From positions 164,294 to 228,293 of the forward strand of contig JAYKAV010003095.1 in NCBI GenBank assembly GCA_035582835.1: DNA of 64,000 bases, written 5' to 3'. The notes under the pieces are model-generated. The model saw nothing but the letters and a program-made list of their open reading frames with translations. It was not told where the DNA came from and did not search any database. The position numbers were made by a program, and so were the translations under genes. The stretch is from Phoebastria nigripes (taxonomy: Eukaryota; Chordata; Aves; Procellariiformes; Diomedeidae). Below are positions 39,003 to 51,351 of this stretch, piece after piece. Every line of letters begins with the position of its first letter. Within the stretch, counting starts at the first letter, position 1.

Positions 39003-39128
39003 AACAATGGCTTTAAAATGTACTCCACAGCCTACTCATAATTCCTAATGTAACAAGGCAACAAAAAAAAGCATATTACTCTGACCCTACTTTGAAAAAA
39101 AAAATGAATAATAACCATTAGGTAGTTT

Positions 39129-39151
39129 AAAAAAAAAAAAAAAAAAAAAAA
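39129..39151. repeat. Poly-A tract
   Basis: 23 consecutive A. No retrotransposon body is recognisable upstream, although the assembly gap lies close. Confidence 0.9.
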
Positions 39152-41242
39152 GAAAAAGATTTTTCTTGATTCTAAAAGAATGAGAACAACTTACCTGGAA
39201 CCTGTATCCAATTTATAAGATTGTGAATCATCATCCAATAAAGTGGACTGAAAGTGGAGTTTAGAAAATACACCTTAGCATCTAGAATAACATCTCAACT
39301 TCATATTATGACAATGCTTCTGAGAACTCGCACTTCATCTTCCTTCTGTCTTATCACCAAGTAATATTTTCACAACCACACCCGAGTATTGGGACAGTGT
39401 TTTGTTATCTCAGGGTTGCTGCTCATTGATCTTCCGAATTTTGCTTATTAACCTGCTGACTCTTCTATGGGAGACACAAACAAACAAAAAAAAGACAGTT
39501 ATTCTGAAGGAGACATACACATACCTGCACATGTATGCATGACTTTTGGGGTGCTAGAAATAAACACTGAGAAAGAACACAAATGATCAACCTTATGGTC
39601 CTGCTAGTTTGTCTGTATCATTTTTATATTAAACCCCCCCAACAAAAAAACCCCAAACCCCCAAAATAAACACCCTAACCAAACATTCCCACTCCCCCAA
39701 CCCCAAATGAAAAATATGGTTATTGGATGGGTATTTGCCATCAAAAATTGTGAGTTGCTATCTGTTCTCATGGCTTTGCTAGTGATATTTCTAAAAATTT
39801 GTGAATAAAAGTTACTTTGCTATTTTTATCCTTGTTGCTTGTTGGCATGCACAGAGAACAGCACTTCACGCAGCTCTGCCTAAGCTGTAGTTCTCTATCA
39901 GAAAAAAACAACACTAGATTTTTCTCTGCAGAAGCAGATTTACCTAGAGACAGAGGGAAGGACTCAGGGGGTAGGTGAATAAGAACGTAGTCCTTCCAGC
40001 CGCGCTCCCCAGAATGACGTGCATTCCTTATTATGCAGTCCAAGGTATGCTGTAACTTTTTGCCACCTCTCTCTTCCAAACATCAGTGGTATGGTTATGT
40101 GCACCCTTTCCAGCAAATGCACAAATAAATTAACAATAGAAACATTCCAGATGAGTGTGAGTTACCTGGCAGCTAAAGTGTCAGAAGCAGCTGCTGCTGG
40201 TAATTTTGTCATATTTTGAATGATGGAGAACAGAAATCTCACACCACTAAGGGACAATTGATCCTCTATATTCTATTTTTCCAGGTATCTTTCTGCAAAA
40301 GAACTATTGATTTAGGCTTTTTTAGTATATTTATCAAAAGCTCTTTCTTTGTAGCATCAATAATATTTTACACAGTGAAATTGAAAGGAACTAATACCAA
40401 GGATGTACCAAATCCAATTTCCAACCTTTTGCTACCTGTGAGCAAAACAGTTAGTGTTTGGGAGCCTTAAGATCATCTGTTTGATGATTTCTTTTGCTAC
40501 ATCTTGAGTCACTGACTAAGGCCATCTCTGAAAAGGTCGTTTATGGAAGTTTTATCTTAAGCTGTTGTGTCCAAAGAAGGTACCAAAGTCTGAACTGGTA
40601 TTGATTTTTCTTGCACTGCAACATTACTCCCAGGAGTAAACTATTGAAGAGGNTATTGATAGAAACATGCCACGTGTCGATGACTATATAGGATAGAGTT
40701 GCAGGCAATCTAATTTTTTAATGTCACCTGTCCTTAATGCACAAGGAAACTGGACAAAATAATCTTAAACTGCCTATCTGAGATGCAATATAGAAGTTGA
40801 AAGTGTGCAATACTCTGCATGGGCCAAAACACCACCAATTGGATCAAATACATAAGACTTGCAATTGGATGTGGTTTCTGTACTTTAAACATGTCTTGGA
40901 TGGTTGTCTTTGGAGGGGGCTGGGAGAGGAAGAGGAGGGACAAGCAGAATACTACTCCTATGGTTATTTTAAAATATTGAAAGATAAAAACAAGTCATAC
41001 TGTTNCTAAAAGATTTTCAACAAGTCAAAACTATTTAGAGATTTGACTATTCTAATATTTGAGCCATGCTGACAGCTGCACCTTGCAGAGCAAAAGCCAA
41101 TTCAGCCTGATCTAGAGTCACCCTCCCAAGCATTATGATTAGCCCACTGTTGCATTATAATTTGTTGAAGGAGAGAGAGTTTGCTAAGTAAGCAGCTATA
41201 TCCCTTTATGAAAGTCCCAGTGTGTTGCAAGTTAGGCAGTGC

Positions 41243-41260
41243 ATACACACACACACACAA
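41243..41260. repeat. (CA)n microsatellite
   Basis: About eight CA units. Confidence 0.85.
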
Positions 41261-41669
41261 CAGTGAATTTACACTTTCTGACACTTTAGAGGCTTGTCAA
41301 AAGTCATGGCAGCTTCAAAAGTGTCTGCTTTCTAGCAGTACATTTAACTGTATAACTTTTTGTCATTTTTCCCCTTTGTAGTTTTGCTGACTGCTATAGC
41401 TTTTATTCCTGAGACATATTAAAGAAGATAGATACAGAAGTCAACAGAAGGTAAATTCATAATCGCATTCAAATGTAGTGTATAACACAGTTTTTAAAAT
41501 TATTTTTCTTNTGGTTGATTTATATTTTCTCTGCAGTATCTTATATTTCTTTAACTTGATATCTTAACTGTAAATAAGAATCAAGAAGGAACAAATCAGT
41601 GTCTTAGTGGGGGGAAAAAAAAGGTTAAATGAAGCTTCCCTGCTGCTTCTGCAGAAGGAATTTGAGTAT

Positions 41670-41760
41670 ATGGATTAATCCATTCTCTCTCTCAATGTAT
41701 ATAATATATCATATGTAAAATCCAAGTAAGATGGATTAATCCATTCTTTCTCTCTCAATA
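41670..41760. promoter_or_regulatory. Duplicated palindrome with paired GGATTA/TAATCC sites
   Basis: The perfect 14-bp palindrome ATGGATTAATCCAT occurs at 41670-41683 and again at 41731-41744, 61 bp apart. Each copy is followed by a CT-rich run ending in CTCTCTCAAT. Each copy carries two head-to-head TAATCC sites, the known core for K50 homeodomain proteins (OTX, CRX, PITX, GSC). This could be an enhancer-type cluster or just a worn tandem duplication. No gene is visible to assign it to. Confidence 0.3.
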
Positions 41761-43859
41761 TCTAGTATATTTTTAATTTATTTATGGGTATTAAAGGGGT
41801 AGAGGGGAATGTTGTCACTAGATGATGACAGAATAGGTGCCCAGCATGGACTACTGACTATTAAAGCCCTTCCCTTATTGAAAGGGAGAAGTTGCAAACT
41901 GAGCACATATGAGAAAAATTGCTGTCACTAATGTTAAATCCTTTCTCATTTGTTTCCTACAATACCTTATCACATTTTGTGTGACCTCCAGGATGATCTT
42001 TTGAAAGCAAGGTTTGTACCTGGGTCTCCTTGTGAACCCTGCACTGTAGAAAAGGGAGCTCTTTCTGAGAAGGATTTCTATATTTTGCCATTTTTAATAC
42101 AACAATCAGTGATAACAAACAGCCAGCCTCCCCTGCTAGCAATCCTGATGGGTAGTCAGTTCAGTGCCAGGTCAAAACCCCTCTCTGGCTTGCACATATT
42201 AATGTTCCTCTCAGCAGGGGCCGCACACACCTCAGGTTAATGCTCCCTGCTGCCAGCACCCAGGCTTGAGTTTAGGGTCATTAATTTAGCCCATGGTGTT
42301 CATCCAAAATCAGCATGACAACCTGGTTACAGGGACAAGTCCCTCACGGTGGTCAGGGATGCCCGCTGGGGACAGAGGACTGAGGTCTATAAATTAATCT
42401 CTCTCTTCACCACATGTTGATCAGAAAGAAAATCACACAGAATGATACAGGCAAGATCGTGATCTACATAATGACAATTCTATTGAGTTAAAGCTATTAT
42501 GGTCAATCCTACCTGGGAACCTAGTCTACAGTGATCTTCTGATCAGATTGGAATTGCTCTGCATTACATTTTAATAATTTTTTGAGTCATCATTTTAGAA
42601 AATTTTCTTAAGAAGGAACATACTTCATCCTTACCAGTTTCCAAATGTGAAGTGAGAAATTACATCCAATCTTACTTGAATTGGTTTAGTAGCACTTGCC
42701 AGAGTTGGTTTCGTTCCAGTAAAAGTATAAGCAACACAATTGCCTTGTACCAGCTTAGCTGGATTAATTTTGTGTTGTTTCCAGAGGCAATATCTCAACA
42801 TATTTAAAAAGAAAATAAAATATAGCGTGGGAAGGAAGACTTTCTGTTGTAAAGAATTAGATCTCCTTTTTTTTTTTTTTTTCTTCCCCTAAAGAGATGT
42901 AGGTCCCCAAGCATCTGTAAAACAAAAGGCAGAGGAAACATCAAGGGATTTATGGTTTGCTACCTACAAGTTTGAGATCTCATCCTTTGAACATATTTCA
43001 TTCTGATTCCCTGTAGGATTTCTTTGATATTTCCTAGGCCTTTAGGGTATGTGGGGTTGAAGGAAAGTTGTACTACAGTATGAAGCCAGCTGTGCAGGAG
43101 ACATGAGCTGTTTTGCTGGTTTCAAAATAAGATTCAAAGTTGTCAGAAATAACCAAAATTATTTGTTACCAAAGGCAGATTTAAAAGGCTATTTAGCAAT
43201 GAAGCAGGAGAAAAAGTACATCAGCACATTCTGCCATGAAAAAGTTTGCATAAAGGGCACTTGCTGTGGCAGATATATTCAAAGCAGATTTATAACTCTG
43301 CTGCAGTCTTTTCCAGTATGGACAGAACACCAACAGATTATAAATGGAAAGTATTTTGGAATATTTAATCTTTTTCAAATTTATTAAATATATATCTGGC
43401 TGGGTAATCATGGGTGTACTATGATTACTCTTAAACTGTAAAAAATCATCTTCATTTTGGTGAAGAATTTCAGATGCTGTTATCTCCTAGAAGATAAACT
43501 AGACTGTTAATAAAGGTTTTATGCACAGTGGGACTGTCCTTACAGACTCTAGTTGTAGTTCATTAAATTTCAGCTATCCCACCATGTTCTACTCGCTCAG
43601 CTACTTTAAGATGCCATATAAAAAATAGGATTTAACTACTTCATCCATTACAGCTTTTCTGTTTTGGGGCAGAAGTGAGGAGGAAATTTAGAAATTCTGG
43701 CCTCAGTGACTAGATTCTGCCAAATAATAATAATCATCTAAGAGTTACAATGAAAACAGTGAGAGAGAAGAGAAGCAATCTGACTCAGTATCTTCAAAGC
43801 TTTGAATAAACAGTTGCCAATCAGTTTTTACTACATTCTTGTGAGGCAATTGCTTACTA

Positions 43860-43970
43860 ATATTTTGATTTTACTGATCACAAAGGGGACTCTGGAAGGA
43901 GATATGAATCCCATAAACTCAAAAAGNGATTCAGTAACAGATCCAGAGTTAGCTTCAGTTAGTAAATAAT
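43860..43970 (+). mobile_element. Possible ancient MIR/L2-type relic
   Basis: Pieces such as 'attttactgatcacaaa' and 'gattcagtaacagatccag' follow the order of the common SINE/LINE tail ('CCATTTTACAGATG...GTCAGTGGCAGAGCCAGG'). Divergence is large and I cannot exclude chance. Confidence 0.25.
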
Positions 43971-44452
43971 AGTTCTCACACACACTTGAGCACTAACTTC
44001 CCATTGCTTTTATTTAAAGGACCTGATATTTTGAATCAGTATGTCCCTGGTGTGTAAAACTGTACAAAGCTGATACATAATTTGGTTAGGAATCTGTCAG
44101 TGTAACACATTCATATCCACCTAATTGTTTTTCTTTGGTTTCAAAGTTAACGTGTGTCCATCTGTCAGTGTCCTGTGTGCTCTGAAGTCTGCACAGCACA
44201 TTCTATGTTTTTATGCAATGCTATAATCCCATGATATTGTAAAAAGAAAACAGAAGTATCATTTTAAGTCACAGCTCATTGAACCCATTTTAATTAAAAC
44301 TTTTTGAAATAGATTTTATAAACTTCCTAATCTTAGCTGCAGATTAGTTGCCTGTTTATCGGATGAATGCACTAGGCACTTTTTGGTTTGCATACTTAGA
44401 GGTTACAGCCCTATTTTGTCCTGAAGGTATTTTATTTGATGAAGTCCATTTT

Positions 44453-44480
44453 AAGCAGCCTAATTCATGAATTAGCTGCC
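44453..44480. promoter_or_regulatory. 16-bp perfect palindrome with TAAT cores
   Basis: CTAATTCATGAATTAG (44460-44475) is a perfect palindrome. With one extra C on the left, the pairing extends to 'gcagc' (44455-44459) and 'gctgcc' (44475-44480). The arms contain TAATT/AATTA, typical homeodomain cores. The surrounding 44340-44560 is of mixed composition without simple repeats, as in conserved non-coding elements, but conservation cannot be judged here. Confidence 0.25.
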
Positions 44481-44614
44481 AATGTAGGGCATAAACCAAA
44501 TCAAATTTGAGGTATCCACATAATTTATTCTGCATGATGAAATCTCCCAAGGAAGCAGCAGAGCAGAAATACTTTCCACCAGTATAGAAGAGAAAGCCAT
44601 GAATTCAGAATGGC

Positions 44615-44665
44615 AAAAAAAAACCAACAACAACAACAACAACAAAAACAAACAACCCCCCCCAA
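44615..44665. repeat. (CAA)n-rich repeat ending in a C run
   Basis: About six CAA units flanked by A-rich sequence and a C8 run. Confidence 0.85.
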
Positions 44666-45439
44666 CACATTACTAGTACACAATGCTTAGCACAAAATGT
44701 TTAATCCAAAAAAACATATGCAGAATGATGATTAAATTTTTTTCAAAGACAACTTAGAAGTGAATAATATCCATACAGGGGAGCATTACTGTAAATCATG
44801 AACATGATTTCTAACACTCTCCTGTAATATATAGGCAAGGAGGAACTTTGGAAACAGCATTAATCCAAGACATTCCAATCTGGACATACAGGTAATTCCT
44901 CACCCTTTCTGCCAAGAAGGGCTAACCAAATTTCATGTGCCATCTGATTGTTACAGCCTCTTCAGCTGGACTTGTTCCCTGCTGAGTTCAAATCCAATAA
45001 ATGCAGATGTATAATTGTACATCAATTTTGTGTTTTACTTGTTTTGCAATTCATCTATAGCCTGCAGTAGCTTTCAAAGGCCCCTAAGTCAAAATGGTCT
45101 GAATCTGAGCATTAAAGCTTAAAGGACTCCAGGCAATCTTTCCTTTCTCTATATGAAACTTTTCTGAATTTGAAGTAGAGAACAGCTTGCTGCTCACTGG
45201 AACCTTCTTTCAGTTGAGAAAGATCAAAATGAAAGTATTACAGGAAGAAAATCATTGCTATTCACTAATGTGTATCTGAATATTCAGCAGTGTTATACTG
45301 TCAAATCTTGCTCTTACAGATAGGTGCAACATTGTTTATTTGTATATAAAGATTAAGCCCTTGTGGTTTCAGTAGAGCTTGATATAACGGATGGTGGCAC
45401 CTCCAGTTTTTTGTTTTGTTTTTTTTTTTTTTTTTAATC

Positions 45440-46180
45440 CTGTTTAGGATAAAGTCCAAACATATAAAATCTGCCAAGCTGGGTCAGATTCAGGTGTCCA
45501 TCTAGATGATGATCCTGCAGTATGCAATGCATAGAGATGGAGCTGATGAACAAAGCAAGGACACAGTGATTCTCCCTCGACCTGTCCTTAAAGCTTTTGT
45601 CATTTAGTAGTTCATGAAGTGGCTGTTCAATGCAGACTACCATGTTCAAAGCCGTGGTTGAGTAGGTTTCTTCATGAACCTCAACTAACCTTTCAGAGAC
45701 CCTTTATCTTTTAGAAAAAAAATGTGGAAATCATTTTCACAGAGTGAGCAAGAAAATTGTGTGAAAAATATTTATGTTAGTTTATTCTAAATGTACTTCT
45801 TGTTTCAACGGTTATTTTCTACACCTTGCACTTTGAGAAATTGGGAAAAATCATTACCTAATACTCTTTGCTCTTTTCCAAACATAGCACTTTTAATCTA
45901 TCAGTTTTGTTGGTATACAGACCATTCTGTACCTGTATATTTTCTAGTTCTATTTTACCCTTTTTTTGAGGGACCAGAGCTGACTGTGTGCCCAAGATAG
46001 GTGTATTTTCATCTTTATCCACAAAGATTTCAAGATCTTTTTCCTGAGAGGTGATAGCTAATTTGGAACTCATCACTGTGTTCCCATGTACAGCTGAAAT
46101 GTTTTCTCCTGTGAACATTACTTTGCATTGTTTTCAGGCTCCCTCTGCCATTTTATTGCCTAACCACTCGGTACCATGGC
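45440..46180 (-). mobile_element. Ancient CR1 LINE, minus strand, with internal deletion
   Basis: Read on the minus strand, the left-to-right order is that of CR1 ORF2 C-terminus and 3' UTR. 'gcaataaaatggcag' and 'aatgcaaagtaatgttcac' come first. Next is a peptide SKLAITSQEKDLEIFVD (about 46025-46075), matching the CR1 'EKDLGV.VD' motif. Then comes DRLKVLCLEKSKEY near 45860-45900, matching '[14 protein letters not shown]'. After that the strand reads into the UTR, where the plus-strand text 'ctgggtcag' and 'gtccatctagatgatgatcc' (about 45480-45513) is the reverse of the '...GGATACTGGGCTAGATGGACC...CTGACCCAG' tail. The two protein motifs lie only about 50 codons apart instead of the usual hundred-odd, so an internal deletion is likely. 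This is the same old CR1 group as 1395-1893, in the opposite orientation. One 86-codon frame (45858-46118) happens to remain open and is a relic. Confidence 0.75.
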
Positions 46181-47623
46181 AGATTTTTGCACCTCTTTGA
46201 GGTTAACATTAAGCGACAAGCCTAAACATGTTCATTTCAATGAACTCTGTCCCCTCATTTGTAATCTGTTCTCTGCAATATTTAGCAATATGCTGGATGT
46301 CAGAGAACCTATAAAGATCATTAGGGAAACTCGCTTGGAACTGCCCTTCCTTGTGAAAATAGTTACCTTTTCTTTAGCATGTTATTGATCTATGACAGTG
46401 TCAACTCAGCAAAGCTGAGCTATGCTGTAATTTGGTGGAAAAGTGTTGCACTTTTCAGTACTAATTCCACTTTCTCTATCAACATCTTTACAACCAATGT
46501 AACAGTGGAGGCGGCTAAAGTAAGACATAGGTCTGCAGAGGGCAATCTATATATTAAATAGAAACTCTGAGAGATAATACGTCCTTTTGAAAATAAATAA
46601 ATTATCCCTCTTAGAGAAGTTATTTACCAGAACCTGCTACGAGACCTTTCAAGTTCATGAACCAGCTGAGGGATGGTTGTATTGAAATGTACAGTGAAAT
46701 TATAACTAGCATCTGGATTCAAGGACAAAGAGTTAAACATTATTAGATCATGCTTGGCTTTGAGAAACTGTAGGAGCAGCAAGGGAGCAAGTATGACCCA
46801 AGGAATCAGATCAATCTCACAGTACTGCGAATCACAATTTGATTTGTCATTGTGAGGGAGAGACAATCCTAGAACTGGGGTTTTATTTTAAAATACACTG
46901 CTATATTAAGGAATTATCACATTATGACTTCCAAGGGAGCTTCTTTTTTAATAAGAGGAGGTTCAGAACATTTTAGAGCAACTGTTATTCGATAATTGCA
47001 AAATACTTGGCTCTTCATAGCACAAAGCACTGTCTCTCAGAATTTCTTATCTATTATTAGTGTATAGATCAAGAAAATCATTAAGATTTTGGAAAGTACT
47101 GAGTTTCTGGTTATGCAATAACATGTTAACACATCCAAAATTAATGGATACTCTGAAAGCATTGATGTGAAATACAAATTTAAGACTTAAAAGCTTAAGA
47201 AATTAAGAACTCATGTCTTAACTACAAAAAAATAATTACTTGCTCCTTCCCTCCCAGTGCATTACGTAAAAGAGGTTGGAATATTCCCACATAGTCTTTG
47301 CAACAATTCATTCTTCAGTCTGGTGGCAAAACAAGCAGGCAAAACCTCTAAGTTTCGCTCAAACTGAACAAGGAAGAAAACCTTCATTTTAGCTCAGACA
47401 AGACATTTATCAGATCTGAAACAGAGCATTTCAACTCATTTTGGGCATCTTACACAAAAGCAAAGAATAAAAAGCAAAGAATTGGGTAAATTAAAGCTTT
47501 TGCACTTTTTTCTGATTTAAGTGTTGCTAGGGACAAATTATTCTAATTATTTTGTTGCCTCCTTGGTAAAACAACTAGGCATAAAACCAATATATCTGTG
47601 AACTGATCGCTGTGTATTTGTAC

Positions 47624-47651
47624 AAAAAAAAAAAAAAAAAAAAAAAAAAAA
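47624..47651. repeat. Poly-A tract
   Basis: 28 consecutive A, with no recognisable retrocopy upstream. Confidence 0.9.
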
Positions 47652-50600
47652 CAAACCTCAGAAAAGGAGCAGCTGGAGCACCTAAAATATGTCCACATTT
47701 CATTATAGTGAACTATGCATATTCCTGGGCAGTAGATAACGTGGATTTAAACCTCCTTGGTCAAAGGGAAGGAAATTAGTAATGTCATGCAACCATTGGT
47801 TGGTGCTCCAAGACTTTAAATTCTGGGGAAGCACAGAACCACTGCTACGATCTCCTGCTTTATGAAAAACATGAAGTGCAGGTCCTCATTTTCATCATTT
47901 CCCTCTGTTACAGACACATGAAATCAAATAAAAATGTTGCGTGTTGGGTCAAACTGAGCTTTTGTTTAAAACAAGTATGAGCAAAAATGTTAAAAGAATT
48001 TTGTAGCTGTTCAGCAGTTAAACTCACTGCTAACTGTGGCATAACAAAGGACCACAGTAAATTGTCCCCCAGCTGTGGGATTACCACTAAAACACAGAGG
48101 CAGATTTACAAGCAGAATCCTGAAAAATTATCAGAAATCCCTTTTCTTGAATTTAACCAGCGAGAGAAAAAATATAAAAAAAAGGAATGATATCACATAT
48201 TTCTCAACTCACAGATGCACTCGCTGTTTGTATCATGTGAACTTTCTGTTGTAAAGGTTCATTTCGCAGTCTCACAGCTCAGCAAAACGAGGGACTGAGG
48301 TGGATTAAGTGTCATCTGTATGTTGAACTTTTAGTAAAGGGTAAACTCAGAAACAGTGCGTTTCTTTTCCTGACTTGCAGGTTGAAAAGCAAGTATTACA
48401 AGCAAAGTCTGTTCCTTGCCTGCAGTCATCAGGCAGGAGGCTGAACAGTAGGTAGGGGCTACGCATCTGGCAAAGTCCTCTCCTTGCCATCACCAGGCGA
48501 AGTGGCTCAGAGCAGGCTGACACATGCACTGCCAGGGGCTGCGTACTGCTCTGCTGGCAACGAGACACTTGCCCGTCCCTGCGGGTCCAGGGCTCCTGGT
48601 GCTGCTCCACAGCTGCAGTCTCACCCCGTAACCTTCAACCTCGCTGTGCCAGTGCTAGCCAACTAGCCACTGGGGCGAGCTAGGGCCCAGGCAATCCTGG
48701 TCTGCAGTGCAGGTGGAACAGGTTGGTACGGTGGGAACAGTCAATTAATGGTAGTTTTTTAGGGCTTGATGCAAAAAACAATAAAGTGATGGAAAACGTG
48801 GTCTAAATGAAGTTTGCTTAAGAATCTTAACTTGCTGCAAAAAAAGGGAAACAAAAAATCCTTCTCAGCTGCTGCCACTGGGGAGTTTTTATTCACAATC
48901 ACAATTCACAATTTGCAATTCAAAATATATCACAATCCTTTAAAGTCCCTTTTCTTGAAATAAGGAGAAACATTTTAAGTATCTGATATCATTTCTGGGA
49001 AAGAAAAAAAGTGCAATAGAGTAATTACTAGTTATTAATTCTGCAACAGATTAGTATATTGGAAAAGAAATGAAGTGTCTTGGTTTGTTACAGTAATATA
49101 CAGTTCATAATAAGATGAAATCACAGAAGAAATAGTAGCATTCAGTAAAAAGTGAACTCAGGGAGGCACATGCCGACTTCTGCAATCTGATGTGTGAACT
49201 GTAGAAAACAAAAGATGAGTTTTATAATAATTAGACAGACTAAGAAAGAATTCAATTTTAAGTTATCTGAAAGGGGGCAGGGACAGGTTTTTGATTTTTT
49301 GTTTACTTTTATGTGTTTGAGATTTTTTGCTTTGAAAGGGGATGAGTATTTTTGTGGCTTATACTTAATTTAAATTTAATTTCTAAGCTTTCAGAATTCC
49401 ACGTACATCTCCCTGTACTGAAAGGAATGGAATATTTCAGGCACTTAATTCACACAGTATTAAGCCAAGCCAAAGCTATGAAAATGCCATGGTGCAATTT
49501 AGTGAAAATTTATCTTTCACTGGGAATAGTTCAATTACAACTGAAATGAGATTGGAAATAATCTTTTCTTCTATAAACCTTGCACCTGGAAGACAATACA
49601 TCTGTTTAATATCTTGCCACTTCTATCATTCTGTGGTGTACCTGAAACTGTTTGTTCTTGCAGTAGTCACATGAGGCTTCTCTCCTATTTCTTTTGTAAA
49701 GTTAGCTTAATTATTATGAATAGCTGTCACCTATTTATTCCTATGACTATTTTTCCAACCCAAAGATGTATCATGGTTAGTTTACCTCATGCTTGAATAC
49801 CTTCAAGAGCAAGAGAAATGAAATTCTAGTTAATTTGAGACCAAGAGGAAAATGCCATGATGATTTAAGAGAATTAAAAATCTCCAACAACAAACCCAAC
49901 CCTTAAAATCTATGAAAAGAAGGGTTGGGGTTTTTTCTCAAATTTTCAGATAATAAGTATACTGTTATTCTATATTTCAGTACACAATTCTCCATTAATT
50001 AGTACTGCAAGTAAATTATTACTGTGATCATACTTTACTGGTATTGTAAATAAATATAAAATCTTCTTTAGACAACTAATTATTTTCTCATTTCCACTGG
50101 GCAATCAGCAACTCTGCATCAACATACAGATTAGTGAATATGAATGATTGCATCTGCTGCACCTCAAGGGGCAATATTCTAATATTTTTAAGTGAACATT
50201 TATTTTGTTCCAATTTTCACTGTCATCTTTGTTTGATCTTCTTTCCCTAAGATGTCTTCAGTGAAAGGACATCTCCAAGTTGCTAGGGGTTTATCAAAGA
50301 CCAAATGCAGTTAATGTATTTTCAGAGACTTCAGTGCTCNGTGTGTCAGAACCAAAAGTATGGGTCAGTGTCAGCAACAATTCCTTAACTGTTGTGTACT
50401 AGGAGTGCATGTGAAGCAAAAGAGCTGCACAGCGAATTTGAGCAATTTCATCATCTCTCCATGCTGAGTATTGTCCTATGATTATTAGAAAACACCCTAG
50501 AACTAGAAAAATAAATTATGCCAGCTGTGAATACAAATTATTAGGTCAGTTAATTTTAAAAGAAACTTAAAGAAAAATGCAGTTTTAGAGGAAGAAAATG

Positions 50601-51310
50601 CATACAAACACTGTTATGAATTTATTTTTTTATGAAATATATAATTTAATACCAATATTGTGCAATAATTTTTTCTCACTATTAGCCAAACATAATTTTC
50701 TTTTAATAATTGAAAGTTATGAGTAGTCAGAACTTAGCTTCATTTCAAATATATATTTAAGACAAAATACTTCTCTGGTTCAAATACTCTACTTATTATC
50801 ATTCATAGAAGGTCAGTCCAGGCACTTGGCTGGATTCAGTTCATATAACCCCAGGGTGCCTTATCAACCTGTAGCACTGCAACTCCTTACTTGCAATTGG
50901 AGTTTGTGTTCAGGTCCATAAGAAAGCCACACTTACAGCAGTAAAATGAATATTAAGAAGGCATGATGTGAAAATTTTTGCCAGGTAGCTTTTTGGAAAA
51001 TATTTATTTTAAATTTTAGGGTAACTATTGCCGATATCTTACCTTTTCAAGAGCCAGAAAACATATTTTTTCCAAGTCTAGTGTGCTATTCCAGAAGCTG
51101 TCTCTTAGATAAGATACACACACACATACATATTTACATATATCCCAACTAATAGTGATTGATAAAGTTTCATGAAAACTTGAAACTATTGCCAAGTTAT
51201 TAACCCTTTTGACTGTACAAAAAGCCAAATTTTAATTTAGCTAATTAATTTTCATCTTCTTAAAATGTTCTTGAAATTTCAGCAAATGAAATACTTCTAA
51301 ACAGTTCCAG

Positions 51311-51351
51311 TCTCTCTCTCTCTCTTTTTTTTTTTCTTTTCTTTTTTTTTT
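51311..51351. repeat. (CT)n and poly-T tract
   Basis: About seven CT units run into interrupted T tracts. Confidence 0.85.

Larger units (their letters stand above)
39003..45439. other. AT-rich non-coding DNA with palindromes and simple repeats
   Basis: Holds an A23 tract (39129-39151), a C/A-rich patch (39636-39708), a CA microsatellite (41243-41260), a duplicated 14-bp palindrome (41670-41744) and a possible ancient MIR/L2-like relic (43860-43970). A 16-bp palindrome lies at 44460-44475 and a CAA repeat at 44615-44665. The 96-codon frame at 41950-42240 and the 103-codon minus-strand frame at 39768-40079 have no recognisable domain. Confidence 0.6.

Noticed and set aside
38428..39048. Frames of about 200 codons crossing 38488-39002
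   Set aside because: They consist almost wholly of unknown bases in the assembly gap.
39636..39708. C/A-rich patch containing 'ccctaacc', telomere-like
   Set aside because: Only a single unit and no tandem array; it is simple C/A-rich DNA.
41950..42240. 96-codon frame, with similar 60-98 codon frames across the window
   Set aside because: Length is within chance expectation, with no domain, no splice context and no codon signature.
47624..47651. Poly-A tract as the tail of a processed pseudogene
   Set aside because: No cDNA-like body is recognisable upstream, and LINE-driven retrocopies are rare in birds because CR1 does not use poly-A tails.
48347..48720. GC-richer patch with an 87-codon minus-strand frame
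   Set aside because: No domain, splice structure or repeat family could be recognised, and composition alone is not evidence of a gene.
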